Of a stretch of 64,000 nt of DNA, positions 23,783 through 33,100 are shown in pieces. Source of the stretch: Dielma fastidiosa (lineage in GTDB: Bacteria; Bacillota_I; Bacilli_A; Erysipelotrichales; Erysipelotrichaceae); NCBI RefSeq assembly GCF_000313565.1, contig NZ_HE578932.1:58516-122515 (forward strand), given 5' to 3'. Position 1 is the stretch's first letter; every line of letters starts with the position of its first letter. The position numbers were made by a program, and so were the translations under genes. The notes beneath the pieces were generated by a model, which was given only the letters and a program-made list of their open reading frames with translations, searched no databases and had not been told where the DNA came from.

Positions 23783-26176
23783 ATGGGATTTAACCACAAG
23801 GAAATTGAAAAGAAGTGGCAGAAGTATTGGCTTGAAAATAAGACTTTTGCCTGTGATACATATGATTTCAGCAAGCCGAAATACTATGTGCTGGATATGT
23901 TTCCATATCCAAGCGGCAATGGTCTGCATGTCGGACATCCGGAGGGCTATACAGCTACCGATATCATTGCCCGTATGAAACGAATGCAGGGTTACAATGT
24001 TCTGCACCCAATGGGATGGGATGCTTTTGGTCTGCCGGCTGAACAGTTTGCCATCAATACCGGTCATCATCCGGCAGCTTTCACGAAGAAGAATATTGAT
24101 CATTTCCGTGAACAGATTCAAAGCCTCGGTTTTTCTTATGACTGGGATCGTGAAATTTCAACGACGGATCCTGATTACTACAAATGGACACAGTGGATTT
24201 TTACTAAGCTATATGAAAAAGGCTTAGCTTATGTTGATGAAATTCCTGTAAACTGGTGCCCAGAATTAGGAACGGTGCTGGCTAATGAAGAGGTAATCGA
24301 TGGCAAGAGTGAACGCGGCGGCTTCCCGGTATATCGCCGGCCGATGCGTCAATGGGTATTAAAGATTACGGAATATGCAGAACGTCTGCTTGAGGATCTG
24401 GATCTTTGTGATTGGCCGCAGTCAACCAAGGAGATGCAGATCAATTGGATCGGTAAATCAACCGGTGCGAATGTAATCTTTAAAATCAAAGATACCGATA
24501 AAGAATTTACCGTCTTTACAACTCGCTGTGATACTTTATTTGGAGCTACTTACTGTGTGCTTTCACCTGAGCATCCTTATGTCGATGAAATTACCAGTGC
24601 CAAGCAAAAAGCGGAAATTGACGCTTATAAAAAAGCCTGCGCCACGAAATCAGATTTAGAGCGTACAGAGTTAAATAAAGAAAAAACCGGTGTATTTACC
24701 GGTGCTTATGCGATCAATCCGGTTAATGGCAAGGAAGTGCCAATCTGGATTTCGGATTATGTATTGGCAAGCTATGGAACAGGAGCTATCATGGCAGTTC
24801 CGGCTCATGATACGCGTGACTATGAATTTGCCAAGAAATTTGGCTTGGATATCATTCCGGTGCTAGAGGGCGGCAATATTGAGGAAGCGGCATGGACAGA
24901 AGACGGCCTGCATATCAATTCTGAATTCTTAAATGGCATGAATAAGGAAGATGCGATTAATACAATGCTGAAATGGCTTGAGGAGCATCATTGCGGCAAT
25001 GCCAAGACGACCTATAAATTACGTGACTGGCTGTTTTCACGTCAGCGTTATTGGGGTGAACCAATTCCAATCATCTTAATGGAAGACGGTACAAAGCGCA
25101 CGGTTGATATCAGTGAGCTGCCGCTGGAACTGCCGGAAACGACAAACTTTAAACCAAATGAAAGCGGTGAGTCACCATTAAGTCACTGCGAAGATTGGCT
25201 GAATGTTGAAATTGACGGTGTAAAAGGCAAACGTGAAACAAATACGATGCCGCAGTGGGCTGGCAGCTGCTGGTACTATCTGCGTTATATCGATCCGAAG
25301 AATAATGACGCTTTGGCTGATCCGAAGCTGCTGGAGCATTGGCTGCCGGTAGATTTGTATGTCGGCGGTGCTGAGCATGCGGTTCTGCATCTGCTTTATG
25401 CCCGTTTCTGGCACAAGGTGCTTTATGACTGCGGTGTAGTGCCTACTAAGGAACCATTCCAGAAACTGTTCCATCAGGGCATGATTCTTGGTGAAAACAA
25501 TGAGAAAATGTCTAAATCAAGAGGCAATGTTATCAATCCTGATGAAATTGTCGAAGCATTGGGAGCCGATTCACTGCGTGTTTATGAAATGTTTATGGGA
25601 CCTTTGGAAGCGGCGCTGCCTTGGAGTACAAAGGGACTTGACGGTGCGCGTAAATGGCTGGATCGTGTTTATCGTCTTTATACTGAATCAAATAAGATTG
25701 TGGATACGAATGACGGCAGTCTTGACAAGGTTTATCATGCGACCGTTAAGAAGGTAACGAATGATATTGAAACATTGAATCTGAATACAGCTATCTCTCA
25801 GATGATGATCTTTATCAATGAATGTTATAAAGCAGAAACGATTTACCGTGAATATGCTGAAGGCTTTGTGAAAATGCTTGCCTGCTTTGCACCGCATCTT
25901 GGTGAAGAATTATGGCAGTATTTAGGACATGAAGGAACCATTGCTTATGTGGCTTGGCCAGTCTATGATGAAAGCAAGCTGATTGAAGATGTGATTGAAA
26001 TCGTCGTTCAGGTTAATGGTAAAATGCGTGGTAAATTCAGCTGCCCGGCTGATGCTGATGAAGCGTATATCAAAGAGGAAGCATTGAAATTAAAACCGGT
26101 GCTTGCTCAGATTGAGGGTAAGGAAGTCAGAAAAATTATTGTAATCAAGGGCAAAGTTGTTAATATTGTAGCTTAA
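23783..26176 (+). CDS. leuS: Leucyl-tRNA synthetase
   Basis: 797 residues, the bacterial norm. Class I motifs are present: HVGHP as the HIGH equivalent in [20 protein letters not shown], and KMSKS in [11 protein letters not shown] near residue 570. The editing domain is inserted in the middle, with [12 protein letters not shown]. It charges tRNA-Leu in the cytoplasm. The start is ATG 23783 after GGAAAGGAAGG; upstream in-frame codons lie inside the T-box terminator. Confidence 0.97.
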   Translation: MGFNHKEIEKKWQKYWLENKTFACDTYDFSKPKYYVLDMFPYPSGNGLHVGHPEGYTATDIIARMKRMQGYNVLHPMGWDAFGLPAEQFAINTGHHPAAFTKKNIDHFREQIQSLGFSYDWDREISTTDPDYYKWTQWIFTKLYEKGLAYVDEIPVNWCPELGTVLANEEVIDGKSERGGFPVYRRPMRQWVLKITEYAERLLEDLDLCDWPQSTKEMQINWIGKSTGANVIFKIKDTDKEFTVFTTRCDTLFGATYCVLSPEHPYVDEITSAKQKAEIDAYKKACATKSDLERTELNKEKTGVFTGAYAINPVNGKEVPIWISDYVLASYGTGAIMAVPAHDTRDYEFAKKFGLDIIPVLEGGNIEEAAWTEDGLHINSEFLNGMNKEDAINTMLKWLEEHHCGNAKTTYKLRDWLFSRQRYWGEPIPIILMEDGTKRTVDISELPLELPETTNFKPNESGESPLSHCEDWLNVEIDGVKGKRETNTMPQWAGSCWYYLRYIDPKNNDALADPKLLEHWLPVDLYVGGAEHAVLHLLYARFWHKVLYDCGVVPTKEPFQKLFHQGMILGENNEKMSKSRGNVINPDEIVEALGADSLRVYEMFMGPLEAALPWSTKGLDGARKWLDRVYRLYTESNKIVDTNDGSLDKVYHATVKKVTNDIETLNLNTAISQMMIFINECYKAETIYREYAEGFVKMLACFAPHLGEELWQYLGHEGTIAYVAWPVYDESKLIEDVIEIVVQVNGKMRGKFSCPADADEAYIKEEALKLKPVLAQIEGKEVRKIIVIKGKVVNIVA

Positions 26177-26179
26177 AAT

Positions 26180-26225
26180 AAAAGCGAGAATGCTTTATCA
26201 TCATGTGATGAAGGTTCTCGCTTTT
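26180..26225. terminator. Bidirectional terminator between leuS and the metallophosphoesterase gene
   Basis: AAAAGCGAGAA (26180-26190) and TTCTCGCTTTT (26215-26225) are perfect 11-bp complements. The internal sequence also pairs (ATCAT and ATGAT). It serves both convergent genes. Confidence 0.85.
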
Positions 26226-26228
26226 GCT

Positions 26229-27098
26229 TTATTTATTTGTCAGTCTGATCATGATACACTGCGGCGGGGCAAATAAACGAATATCAAAATCAGTTGTCCC
26301 CAAACCATTGCCGACAATGATGACTGTATTATTCACGGTTGTAGTACCATGCGTATATTTTCTGGCGCCATCCTTGCGGAACAGCGGCCCAAACATCGGC
26401 AAAGCTATCTGACCGCCGTGAGAGTGTCCGGCAACCACCAGATCAATGTTGTTTAACGGCAGACTGCCCGCAAGGTCGGGCGCGTGGGTCAGTACAATCG
26501 TAAAGTTATTTGTATCAATGTTTTCCATTGCCTTATTGATGTCGGGTTTGCCGCCGATCTGTGAATCAATGCCAATCAGGTTGATTGAATGTGTGGAATC
26601 TTTATGTAACAGCACACTGGTATTATTTAATAATTCAAAATCAGCATAATAGAAGATATTCTGCATACCTTCCTCTAATTGCCTTGAAGCATGATCGCTT
26701 TCACCTAGCACCGCAAATTTACCATAAGGCGCTTCCAGCGTTTTAAGCAGCTGAATCAATTCTTCACGAACGGCATCATTTACGGGTATCTGATCGGGTT
26801 TATCGAATAGATCACCGGCAAATAAAATGATGTCAGGACTGGCTTGATTGATTTTTTCAATCATGGCACTCAGCCGTTCTTTATCCATGAAGGAATTATA
26901 ATGAATGTCTGAAATCAGCGCGATTTTAAGATTGTTGCATTCATCAGGTATTTTATTGGAAATTACTGTCTGATTGACGATATTCACACGCTTCACGGAA
27001 ACAAATGTACCGTAGAAGATCATTCCGGCAAAGATACAAGCCGCAATCAGCATAACAGATAAAATTTTTATAATTTTTTTCAAGTTGATCATCCTCAT
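26229..27098 (-). CDS. Membrane-anchored metallophosphoesterase (YkuE/YaeI type)
   Basis: About 289 residues. An N-terminal hydrophobic anchor (ILSVMLIAACIFAGMIFYG) is followed by a calcineurin-like phosphoesterase domain with the metal motifs ISDIHYNS, FAGDLFDKPD, GESDHASRQ, LTHAPDL and GHSHGGQIALP. Relatives act on lipid-linked phosphates such as UDP-diacylglucosamine or on other envelope substrates. The active site would face outward. The start is ambiguous: ATG 27098, ATG 27092 or TTG 27083 all have G-rich sequence upstream. It is transcribed alone. Confidence 0.85.
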   Translation of the reverse strand: MRMINLKKIIKILSVMLIAACIFAGMIFYGTFVSVKRVNIVNQTVISNKIPDECNNLKIALISDIHYNSFMDKERLSAMIEKINQASPDIILFAGDLFDKPDQIPVNDAVREELIQLLKTLEAPYGKFAVLGESDHASRQLEEGMQNIFYYADFELLNNTSVLLHKDSTHSINLIGIDSQIGGKPDINKAMENIDTNNFTIVLTHAPDLAGSLPLNNIDLVVAGHSHGGQIALPMFGPLFRKDGARKYTHGTTTVNNTVIIVGNGLGTTDFDIRLFAPPQCIMIRLTNK

Positions 27099-27191
27099 TC
27101 CTGTCTATTTTAACATAACCGCATGGATATTAAAAGTTGTAAATCAAGGTGTGAGTATGCTACACTAGTAGATGCGAAAAGAGGGATTTTT

Positions 27192-27710
27192 ATGAATGCG
27201 AATGAACGCCGTCAGAAAATAATTGAATGCCTGAAACAAAGCCGTCAGGCTGTCAGCGCGTCTTCTCTTGCCAGTCAGCTTGATGTCAGCCGTCAGATCA
27301 TTGTCGGAGATATTGCACTGCTTCGAGCTGAGGGAATCAAGATTGAAGCAACACCTAGAGGTTATCGAATGGAAGCTATCGCTGAAAGGCCCCGCCGCTG
27401 TTTTGCCTGTGTGCATGAGATTGATGATATGGCAGAGGAGCTGTACTGCATCGTTGATAATGGCGGTTATGTGGTAGATGTGATTGTGGAACATCCGATT
27501 TATGGGCAGATAATAGGTTCGCTGAGACTTGCTTCACGTTATGATGTTGATCAATTCATGCAGAAGGTAAGGGAAGCGAATGCAAGTATTCTGTCACAGC
27601 TGACAGGCGGAATTCATCTTCATACTGTTGAAGCTGAGGATGCGGCATGCTTTGAAAGAATTGAAGCGGCACTTGCTGAACAGGGATATTTAGTAAGAAA
27701 AGAACATTGA
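27192..27710 (+). CDS. niaR: NiaR-type nicotinate-responsive repressor (HTH + 3H domain)
   Basis: 172 residues. The N-terminal winged helix (SSLASQLDVSRQIIVGDIALLRAEG) is followed by a 3H domain with the conserved histidines in FACVHEIDDM, VEHPIYGQ and GGIHLHTVE, which bind metal and nicotinate. NiaR/YrxA represses NAD precursor uptake and synthesis genes when niacin is plentiful. The start is ATG 27192 after GAGGGA. It is followed at once by a promoter with an inverted repeat and an EIIC-like permease, the probable target. Confidence 0.88.
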   Translation: MNANERRQKIIECLKQSRQAVSASSLASQLDVSRQIIVGDIALLRAEGIKIEATPRGYRMEAIAERPRRCFACVHEIDDMAEELYCIVDNGGYVVDVIVEHPIYGQIIGSLRLASRYDVDQFMQKVREANASILSQLTGGIHLHTVEAEDAACFERIEAALAEQGYLVRKEH

Positions 27711-27779
27711 CTTTCATTTTTGGAAGTGTATAATATTAGTCATGTCATGTGTCAAGACACATTGATGTGACTTTTTTTT
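27707..27779 (+). promoter_or_regulatory. Promoter plus inverted repeat: operator or attenuator before the permease
   Basis: TTGACT (27707-27712), 16 bases, TATAAT (27729-27734), overlapping the niaR stop. From about 8 bases after the expected start lies the perfect palindrome ATGTGTC-AA-GACACAT (27748-27763). It is embedded in a longer imperfect hairpin (27739-27771) that runs into eight T. It could be a NiaR operator, an intrinsic terminator of niaR, or both. Confidence 0.6.
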
Positions 27780-27794
27780 GAAAAGGGGATCTAT

Positions 27795-28799
27795 ATGAAA
27801 CAAATGAGGAAATATATTGATCGATATCTGATTCAGGCAATGTCTTCAATGGCGCTTGGTTTATTTAGTTCATTGATTATTGGCTTGATCTTGTCACAGC
27901 TTGCGAAAATTAACTTCTTAAGCTTTCTGCAGCCGTTCGCGGATGTTGCGAATGCTTCTTCACCAGTCATCGGTTCAGCGATTGGTGTCGCGATTGCCTA
28001 TGGGCTGAAAGTAAAGCCGCTGGTTTTATTTTCAATGTGTATAGCCGGTGCTTTTGGTTATACGGCAGGCGGGCCGGTAGGGGCATATGTAGCGGCGGTC
28101 ATCGGCAGTGAGATCGGTATGCTTGCGGCGGGCAAAACCAGCGTCGATATTATTGTTACACCGATTGTCAGCATTGTATCTGGCTGTCTGGCTGGTCAGC
28201 TGATTGGCCCAGCGGTATCGGCATTAATGGCTTCATTAGGAACGATTATTAATAATGCAACGCTGATGTCACCGATTCCAATGGGAATATTGATTGCGGT
28301 CGTGGTTGGGATGGTTTTGACAGCACCGATATCCTCCGCTGCTTTATGTATTATGTTAGGCCTTGATGGCTTGGCAGCCGGTGCGGCAGTGGTTGGCTGC
28401 AGCGCGCAAATGATTGGCTTCGCGGTGATGAGCTATAAGGAAAACGGCTTCGGCGGATTTATTTCCGTAGGCATCGGAACCAGTATGCTTCAATTTGCCA
28501 ATATAATTCGTCATCCGCAAATTTGGATTGCGCCAACCTTGGCATCAGCTATTCTTGGCCCGATATCTACAGCGGTTTTGAAAATGAGTAATACAGCGGT
28601 GGGCGCAGGAATGGGTACCAGTGGGTTAGTCGGCCAATTTTCAGCCTTTGCGGCAGTGCCTGATGGCGGTGCAACTTTGTTGATTCAAGTCGTGCTGATG
28701 CATTTCATCCTGCCGGCGATTCTGACGCTGATCATTCATGAAATTACGATTAAGCTCGGTTGGGTAAAATCAGAATATTTAAAACTTGAAGCCTTATAG
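27795..28799 (+). CDS. EIIC_2-family membrane permease, possible NiaR target
   Basis: 334 residues with about 9-10 membrane segments. Features such as GYTAGGPVGAYVAAVIGSEIG, SPIPMGILIAVVVGM and GMGTSGLVGQFSAF match the PTS_EIIC_2 family, a group of EIIC-like proteins usually lacking partner EIIA and EIIB. There is none here either. The substrate is unassigned. The gene sits directly behind niaR with a palindrome at its promoter. That suggests uptake of a niacin-type vitamin or related compound (inference). Its ribosome site is AAAAGGGG. Confidence 0.75.
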   Translation: MKQMRKYIDRYLIQAMSSMALGLFSSLIIGLILSQLAKINFLSFLQPFADVANASSPVIGSAIGVAIAYGLKVKPLVLFSMCIAGAFGYTAGGPVGAYVAAVIGSEIGMLAAGKTSVDIIVTPIVSIVSGCLAGQLIGPAVSALMASLGTIINNATLMSPIPMGILIAVVVGMVLTAPISSAALCIMLGLDGLAAGAAVVGCSAQMIGFAVMSYKENGFGGFISVGIGTSMLQFANIIRHPQIWIAPTLASAILGPISTAVLKMSNTAVGAGMGTSGLVGQFSAFAAVPDGGATLLIQVVLMHFILPAILTLIIHEITIKLGWVKSEYLKLEAL

Positions 28800-28835
28800 C
28801 AGCGTCTGTTTAAGCTGTGATTAAAGGTTCAATGA

Positions 28836-28868
28836 AACTTCGTTTTAGAATTAAGACGAGGTTTTTTT
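28836..28868 (+). terminator. Intrinsic terminator after the permease gene
   Basis: AACTTCGT (28836-28843) pairs with ACGAGGTT (28856-28863, one wobble), followed by T to 28868. Confidence 0.65.
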
Positions 28869-28872
28869 AGTT

Positions 28873-29703
28873 TTATTTTTTTGCTAATACACAAATTGTA
28901 TCACAATTATCATTATAACTATCTCCAGCCACACTGCTGAAAAAATTAATATTTCTAAACCCAATACTTTTTAGATTATCATTCAATTCATTCAGTGTAA
29001 AAGTATGTTCCCAGATATTATAATAGGAAAATTCATTTTTTGTAGCAACTATATATTGATTTAAAAATGTATTATCTTCTTCATAACGATAAAAAGCATG
29101 TAATAATAAATATAAATCTTGATGCCAGAATCCATTCTTACATATTTCCCAATCTTTTCTTTCTTTTTCTTTGGCATATTTTAATGGAGTAAAAACATCA
29201 AATAAAAAGATTCCGCCAGGAAGAAGTGAATTATACACATCAACGGTAAGCTTCTTTCTTGCTTCATTGGATAAAACTCCAAAATCGCAAAATATCATAG
29301 TGATTAGGTGATATTTATTATTAATGTTAAGCTTAGTGTAATCGCCTTGAATATAATTGATTTTAAGGTGTTTCATATGAGCAGAGTTTCTAGCATATGT
29401 GATTGAAAGCTCAGATAAATCAATACCGGTTACGTTATATCCTTTTTCACAAAACAGTTCTGCATAGATACCCGGCCCGCAGCCTAAGTCTAACAGGGCA
29501 GGATATTTATTAGGTGGAGTAATTTCACAAATCCAATTAACTGATTTTTCTACAAAACTTAATTTTCGTGTTGCTGAATCAAGGTTTTCATCTAAATGAG
29601 CATTAAGCATATTTTTAGATATATAGGGGGTGTTCCAAATATTTTGTGGACTTGCTTCAAATAATCTAGGTTTATTTTCTAATACTTCAAATATTTTTTT
29701 CAT
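28873..29703 (-). CDS. Class I SAM-dependent methyltransferase
   Basis: 276 residues. The SAM-binding motif I is LLDLGCGPGIYAELF near residue 70, with the acidic motif II GIDLSELSI and motif III IQGDYTKL. It resembles small-molecule (UbiE/YcgJ-like) methyltransferases. The acceptor is unknown. Base use is visibly richer in A/T than in neighbouring genes, shared with the surface protein across the intergenic gap, suggesting transfer. GAAAGGAC precedes the start. A long structured leader with a terminator hairpin lies upstream. Confidence 0.85.
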   Translation of the reverse strand: MKKIFEVLENKPRLFEASPQNIWNTPYISKNMLNAHLDENLDSATRKLSFVEKSVNWICEITPPNKYPALLDLGCGPGIYAELFCEKGYNVTGIDLSELSITYARNSAHMKHLKINYIQGDYTKLNINNKYHLITMIFCDFGVLSNEARKKLTVDVYNSLLPGGIFLFDVFTPLKYAKEKERKDWEICKNGFWHQDLYLLLHAFYRYEEDNTFLNQYIVATKNEFSYYNIWEHTFTLNELNDNLKSIGFRNINFFSSVAGDSYNDNCDTICVLAKK

Positions 29704-29744
29704 GTGTTTTGTCCTTTCATTATAAATGACTGTAACTGCTTAAA

Positions 29745-29773
29745 TTAAAAAAAACTGTGGGATTTCCACAGTT
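29745..29773 (-). terminator. Terminator/attenuator in the methyltransferase leader
   Basis: Arms AACTGTGG (29753-29760) and CCACAGTT (29766-29773) form a perfect stem. On the minus strand they are followed by a run of about eight T. The hairpin is only some 45 bases before the methyltransferase start and no minus-strand gene lies upstream. It therefore looks like an attenuator. Confidence 0.6.
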
Positions 29774-29855
29774 AAAATAAAATATATTAACATGGAAATT
29801 TAAAATAATCAGTTAAGCATAACAATAACATCTGTATAAGTGACAGATATTTTAG

Positions 29856-29981
29856 TTCTATGCAATTTTGATTAAATTATTTTTTCCACGTTTCACTTAT
29901 GTTACTGATTATGCAACATCAAATGCGCCGGACAAAACCAACTCCTTTAAAGTTACCGTAAATAAATTATATAATAAGTAA
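29856..29981 (+). pseudogene. Possible C-terminal remnant of a surface-protein gene
   Basis: A plus-strand frame without a start codon ends at TAA 29979-29981 and encodes a tail with APDKTNSFKVTVNKLYNK, which reads like the last strand of an Ig-like or cell-surface domain. It follows an in-frame TAG at 29853. It may be debris of a deleted adhesin gene next to the intact one. Chance cannot be excluded for about 40 codons. The remaining intergenic DNA to 30181 is A/T-rich with no gene I can support. Confidence 0.3.
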
Positions 29982-29994
29982 AAATATAATGCAA
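29966..29994 (-). promoter_or_regulatory. Minus-strand promoter of the methyltransferase transcript
   Basis: On the minus strand TTGCAT (29989-29994), exactly 17 bases, TATAAT (29966-29971). The predicted transcript has a leader of about 255 bases before the methyltransferase. It contains an ATCTGT/ACAGAT hairpin and the attenuator. Confidence 0.6.
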
Positions 29995-30181
29995 TGGATG
30001 CTTTATCTTTCCTTCGCTTCATAAAGTAAACGAATCATGATTCCATAAATGAAACAATATCTTCATATATTTAAAAGAAATCAAATTTAAAACCTATATA
30101 GTAATGAATAATTTTCTATGTTACAATAGGTACAGACTTGGGAGCATTTAATTCTAAAACATAATAAGGAGAGTTCAAAAA

Positions 30182-33100
30182 ATGAAAAGAATTAGGAGAA
30201 TTATATGTTCTTCATTTTTATGCGCGGCACTTGTAGGTTCAACATGCATTGTCAGCGCAGAAAAAGGATTTGAAGAGTCTATGGCAGTAAAAGAAACAAT
30301 TAGTTTTGTAGGTTATGAAGCAGATGCAGGTCAGCCTTATCAGATTATTAGATTAAAAGAAAAAATCGCAGAAGCTGAAATTGCATTTCCACAGACACTC
30401 ACAGTAAACCTAGCAGGAAAAACAGAACCTGAAACATTTGCTGTGAGCTGGCAGACTGCCGAAGACTATGCAAACTCAACGTATGATACATACATTTTTA
30501 CACCTGTATGGGATACGAGTGAATATGAGTTGGCATTTGAGAATGATATGTCCCCATTTATTGAAGTGCAGATAACACAGGGGATCGAAGAGAATTTGAC
30601 AAACACAATTAATAATACATATAGTAATGTGATCACTTTAGGGACAGGAGGAACTTATGCTAATTTTAGTGCGCTGTTTGATGAACCCTCTATCCAAGGA
30701 GATGTGGTTGTTTCACTGACGAGTGATATTAATGAGACTAAAACTGCTACACCGTTAATCATTCCTAAAAGGTTTACCAGTTTGACAATACAATCTGATA
30801 GCAGCGGCACACAAAGAGCGTTTAATATTAATGAAAAAAATGAATTTAGTATTGAGGAAATGAATTCATTATATGCGAATGGCTGCTCATTAATTATTGG
30901 TAAGGATATAGTTTTTGGTTCACCAGTTAATGAATGGAAATATAATAATGCGTCGATTTATGGCGGCGGTTACAAGGAAGATGTAACAGGTAATACTAAT
31001 ATTGAATTTAATGGTGTTCTTAAACAAGGTAATATTTTTGGCGGTGGATTTAACAGTAATGTAGATGGTAATACGAAGGTAACTATAAGTGGTGAAGTTT
31101 ATGGTATTGTTGCTGGTGGTGGATATGCACATGCTGATAATAATATAACTTCCAATATAACAATAAATGCCGATGTGTCTGGCTCGACAGTGGTTAATAC
31201 CAATGAAGATTCATATGCGGCGTATGTTCGTGGCGGTGGTTTTGCTGATTTAAATCTAACAAGCAATTATAAAGTAATAATGAATGCTAAAGTTGGTGGT
31301 AATGTAACTGTCACAATAGATGGACAAGTTTGTGACGATTTATTTTCTGTAATTGCTGGCGGCTATGTTAAATGCAATCCTCAGTTTAATTATGAAGCAG
31401 AGCTAAATGCTGATATTAGTGGGAATGTTAATCTTACTTTTAAAAGTAATGCACGAAGTGAATGGGACCCATTTGGGGTATATGGCGGCGGATACGCAGA
31501 GAGTGCAGCGGGTAATAATAATTTAAATAACCGTAATGTGAGCGCAAGTGCCAAAGTTTATCAGAATGTGACAATAATTGCAGCAGAGGATAGTATGGCA
31601 GGCGATTATGAGGAATACGATGAGCAAGATTATGCACGAGCTTTCCGCTGCCTATATGGGGGTGGATATGCTTCAGGGTTAGGTTCTGATGTGACTGTTA
31701 ATGGTAATACAATAATTACTACTGCAAGACCTGTTTTCGAAGGAGTTAGTGGTGTTTACGGCGGTGGCTATGCAGTAAAAAGTGGTACTGCTGATGTAAA
31801 GGGTACGACGCATATTACGATACAAAAAATTAATGGGCAGTATTATTATGAAAATGCAAATGGTGTCTTTGGCGGCGGACATGCTGAAAGTAGTTATGAT
31901 CCAGAAAATTTTGGAAATACTTTCAAAATTAGTCAAGCCAATGTAGGCGGTACAGAAATAACAATAAAAACTGGTGCCGTAATGGAAAGCGGAAATTCAA
32001 ATCCAGGTATCAGTGTATTAGGTGGTGGCTTTGCTGACGGAAGTGTTGGTAAGGCTGATAACTATGATCCCGATTATTTTGAATTTGTTGATTCAGCATA
32101 TGATAAGTGTCCGGTAATAGCTAAGGTACTGGGGAATGTTAAAATTACTATTGAAGATAACGTAAAACTAGTTAGCGGACTAATTGGCGGCGGTGCAGTA
32201 AATTTGCGCGGCGATGCTACTGTGACAGGTTCAGTTGATGTTGTATTGGGTGATAATTGTAAAGTTGTAGCTCCTAATTACGAGGAAGAAATTGGTATGG
32301 GAAATTTCATTGGCGGCGGATATGTTTACTATAATGTAGATAAAAACTTGCTACCTCAAGATGAACCAGAAGCAATTGCTGATGTGTTAGGCAATGTCAC
32401 GGCTGTATTTGGCAATAATAGCAAGTTTGGCAGGTGGTTTGTTGGCGGCGGTTATACAGGGAGTGGCACGATTAACGCGCAGGCTAATATAAAGGGAAAT
32501 TTTACAAATACATTTAATGGGAATGTCACAGTAACTAATTATTTTATCGGAAAAGGCTATGCAACAGGAGAGTCTGCTTCGGCAGAAGTCGGAACAAAGG
32601 GTAACTCTAATGTAATCAGTACGTATTTTAACGGCAATGGCGCAAGCAGTATTTCGACAGGATCAAGTTTAATGTACTGTAGCGGTTATTCTTCAATCTC
32701 AAATTCTGCCAATATAAATGGTACTGTGAATTTGGTATTCAATGGCTCAATACCCACGAAAACAGTAGTTGGCGGAGGGTATAGTATAACTGGTGAGTCG
32801 AACATCGATGGTAATTTAAATGTAGTTTTTAAAGATTTCACAGCTCCTTTAACAACGAGTATATATAGCGGCGGCGTTGCGAAAACTAGAGGACAAAGCA
32901 AGATAAGTGGATCATTACAGGTCGAATATAATAATCTAACTATTAATAACTTTAACTATGGAGCTGTTTTATATAGTGCTGATGCAAATGTCGATATTGA
33001 TGGAGATGAAATTAAAATATTTAAGGATGTAGTAACAGAAGGAAAATATATTGGTGGCAGTTGGGGAATGGATGCTTCTCATCAGGTAAATGTAAAAGGC

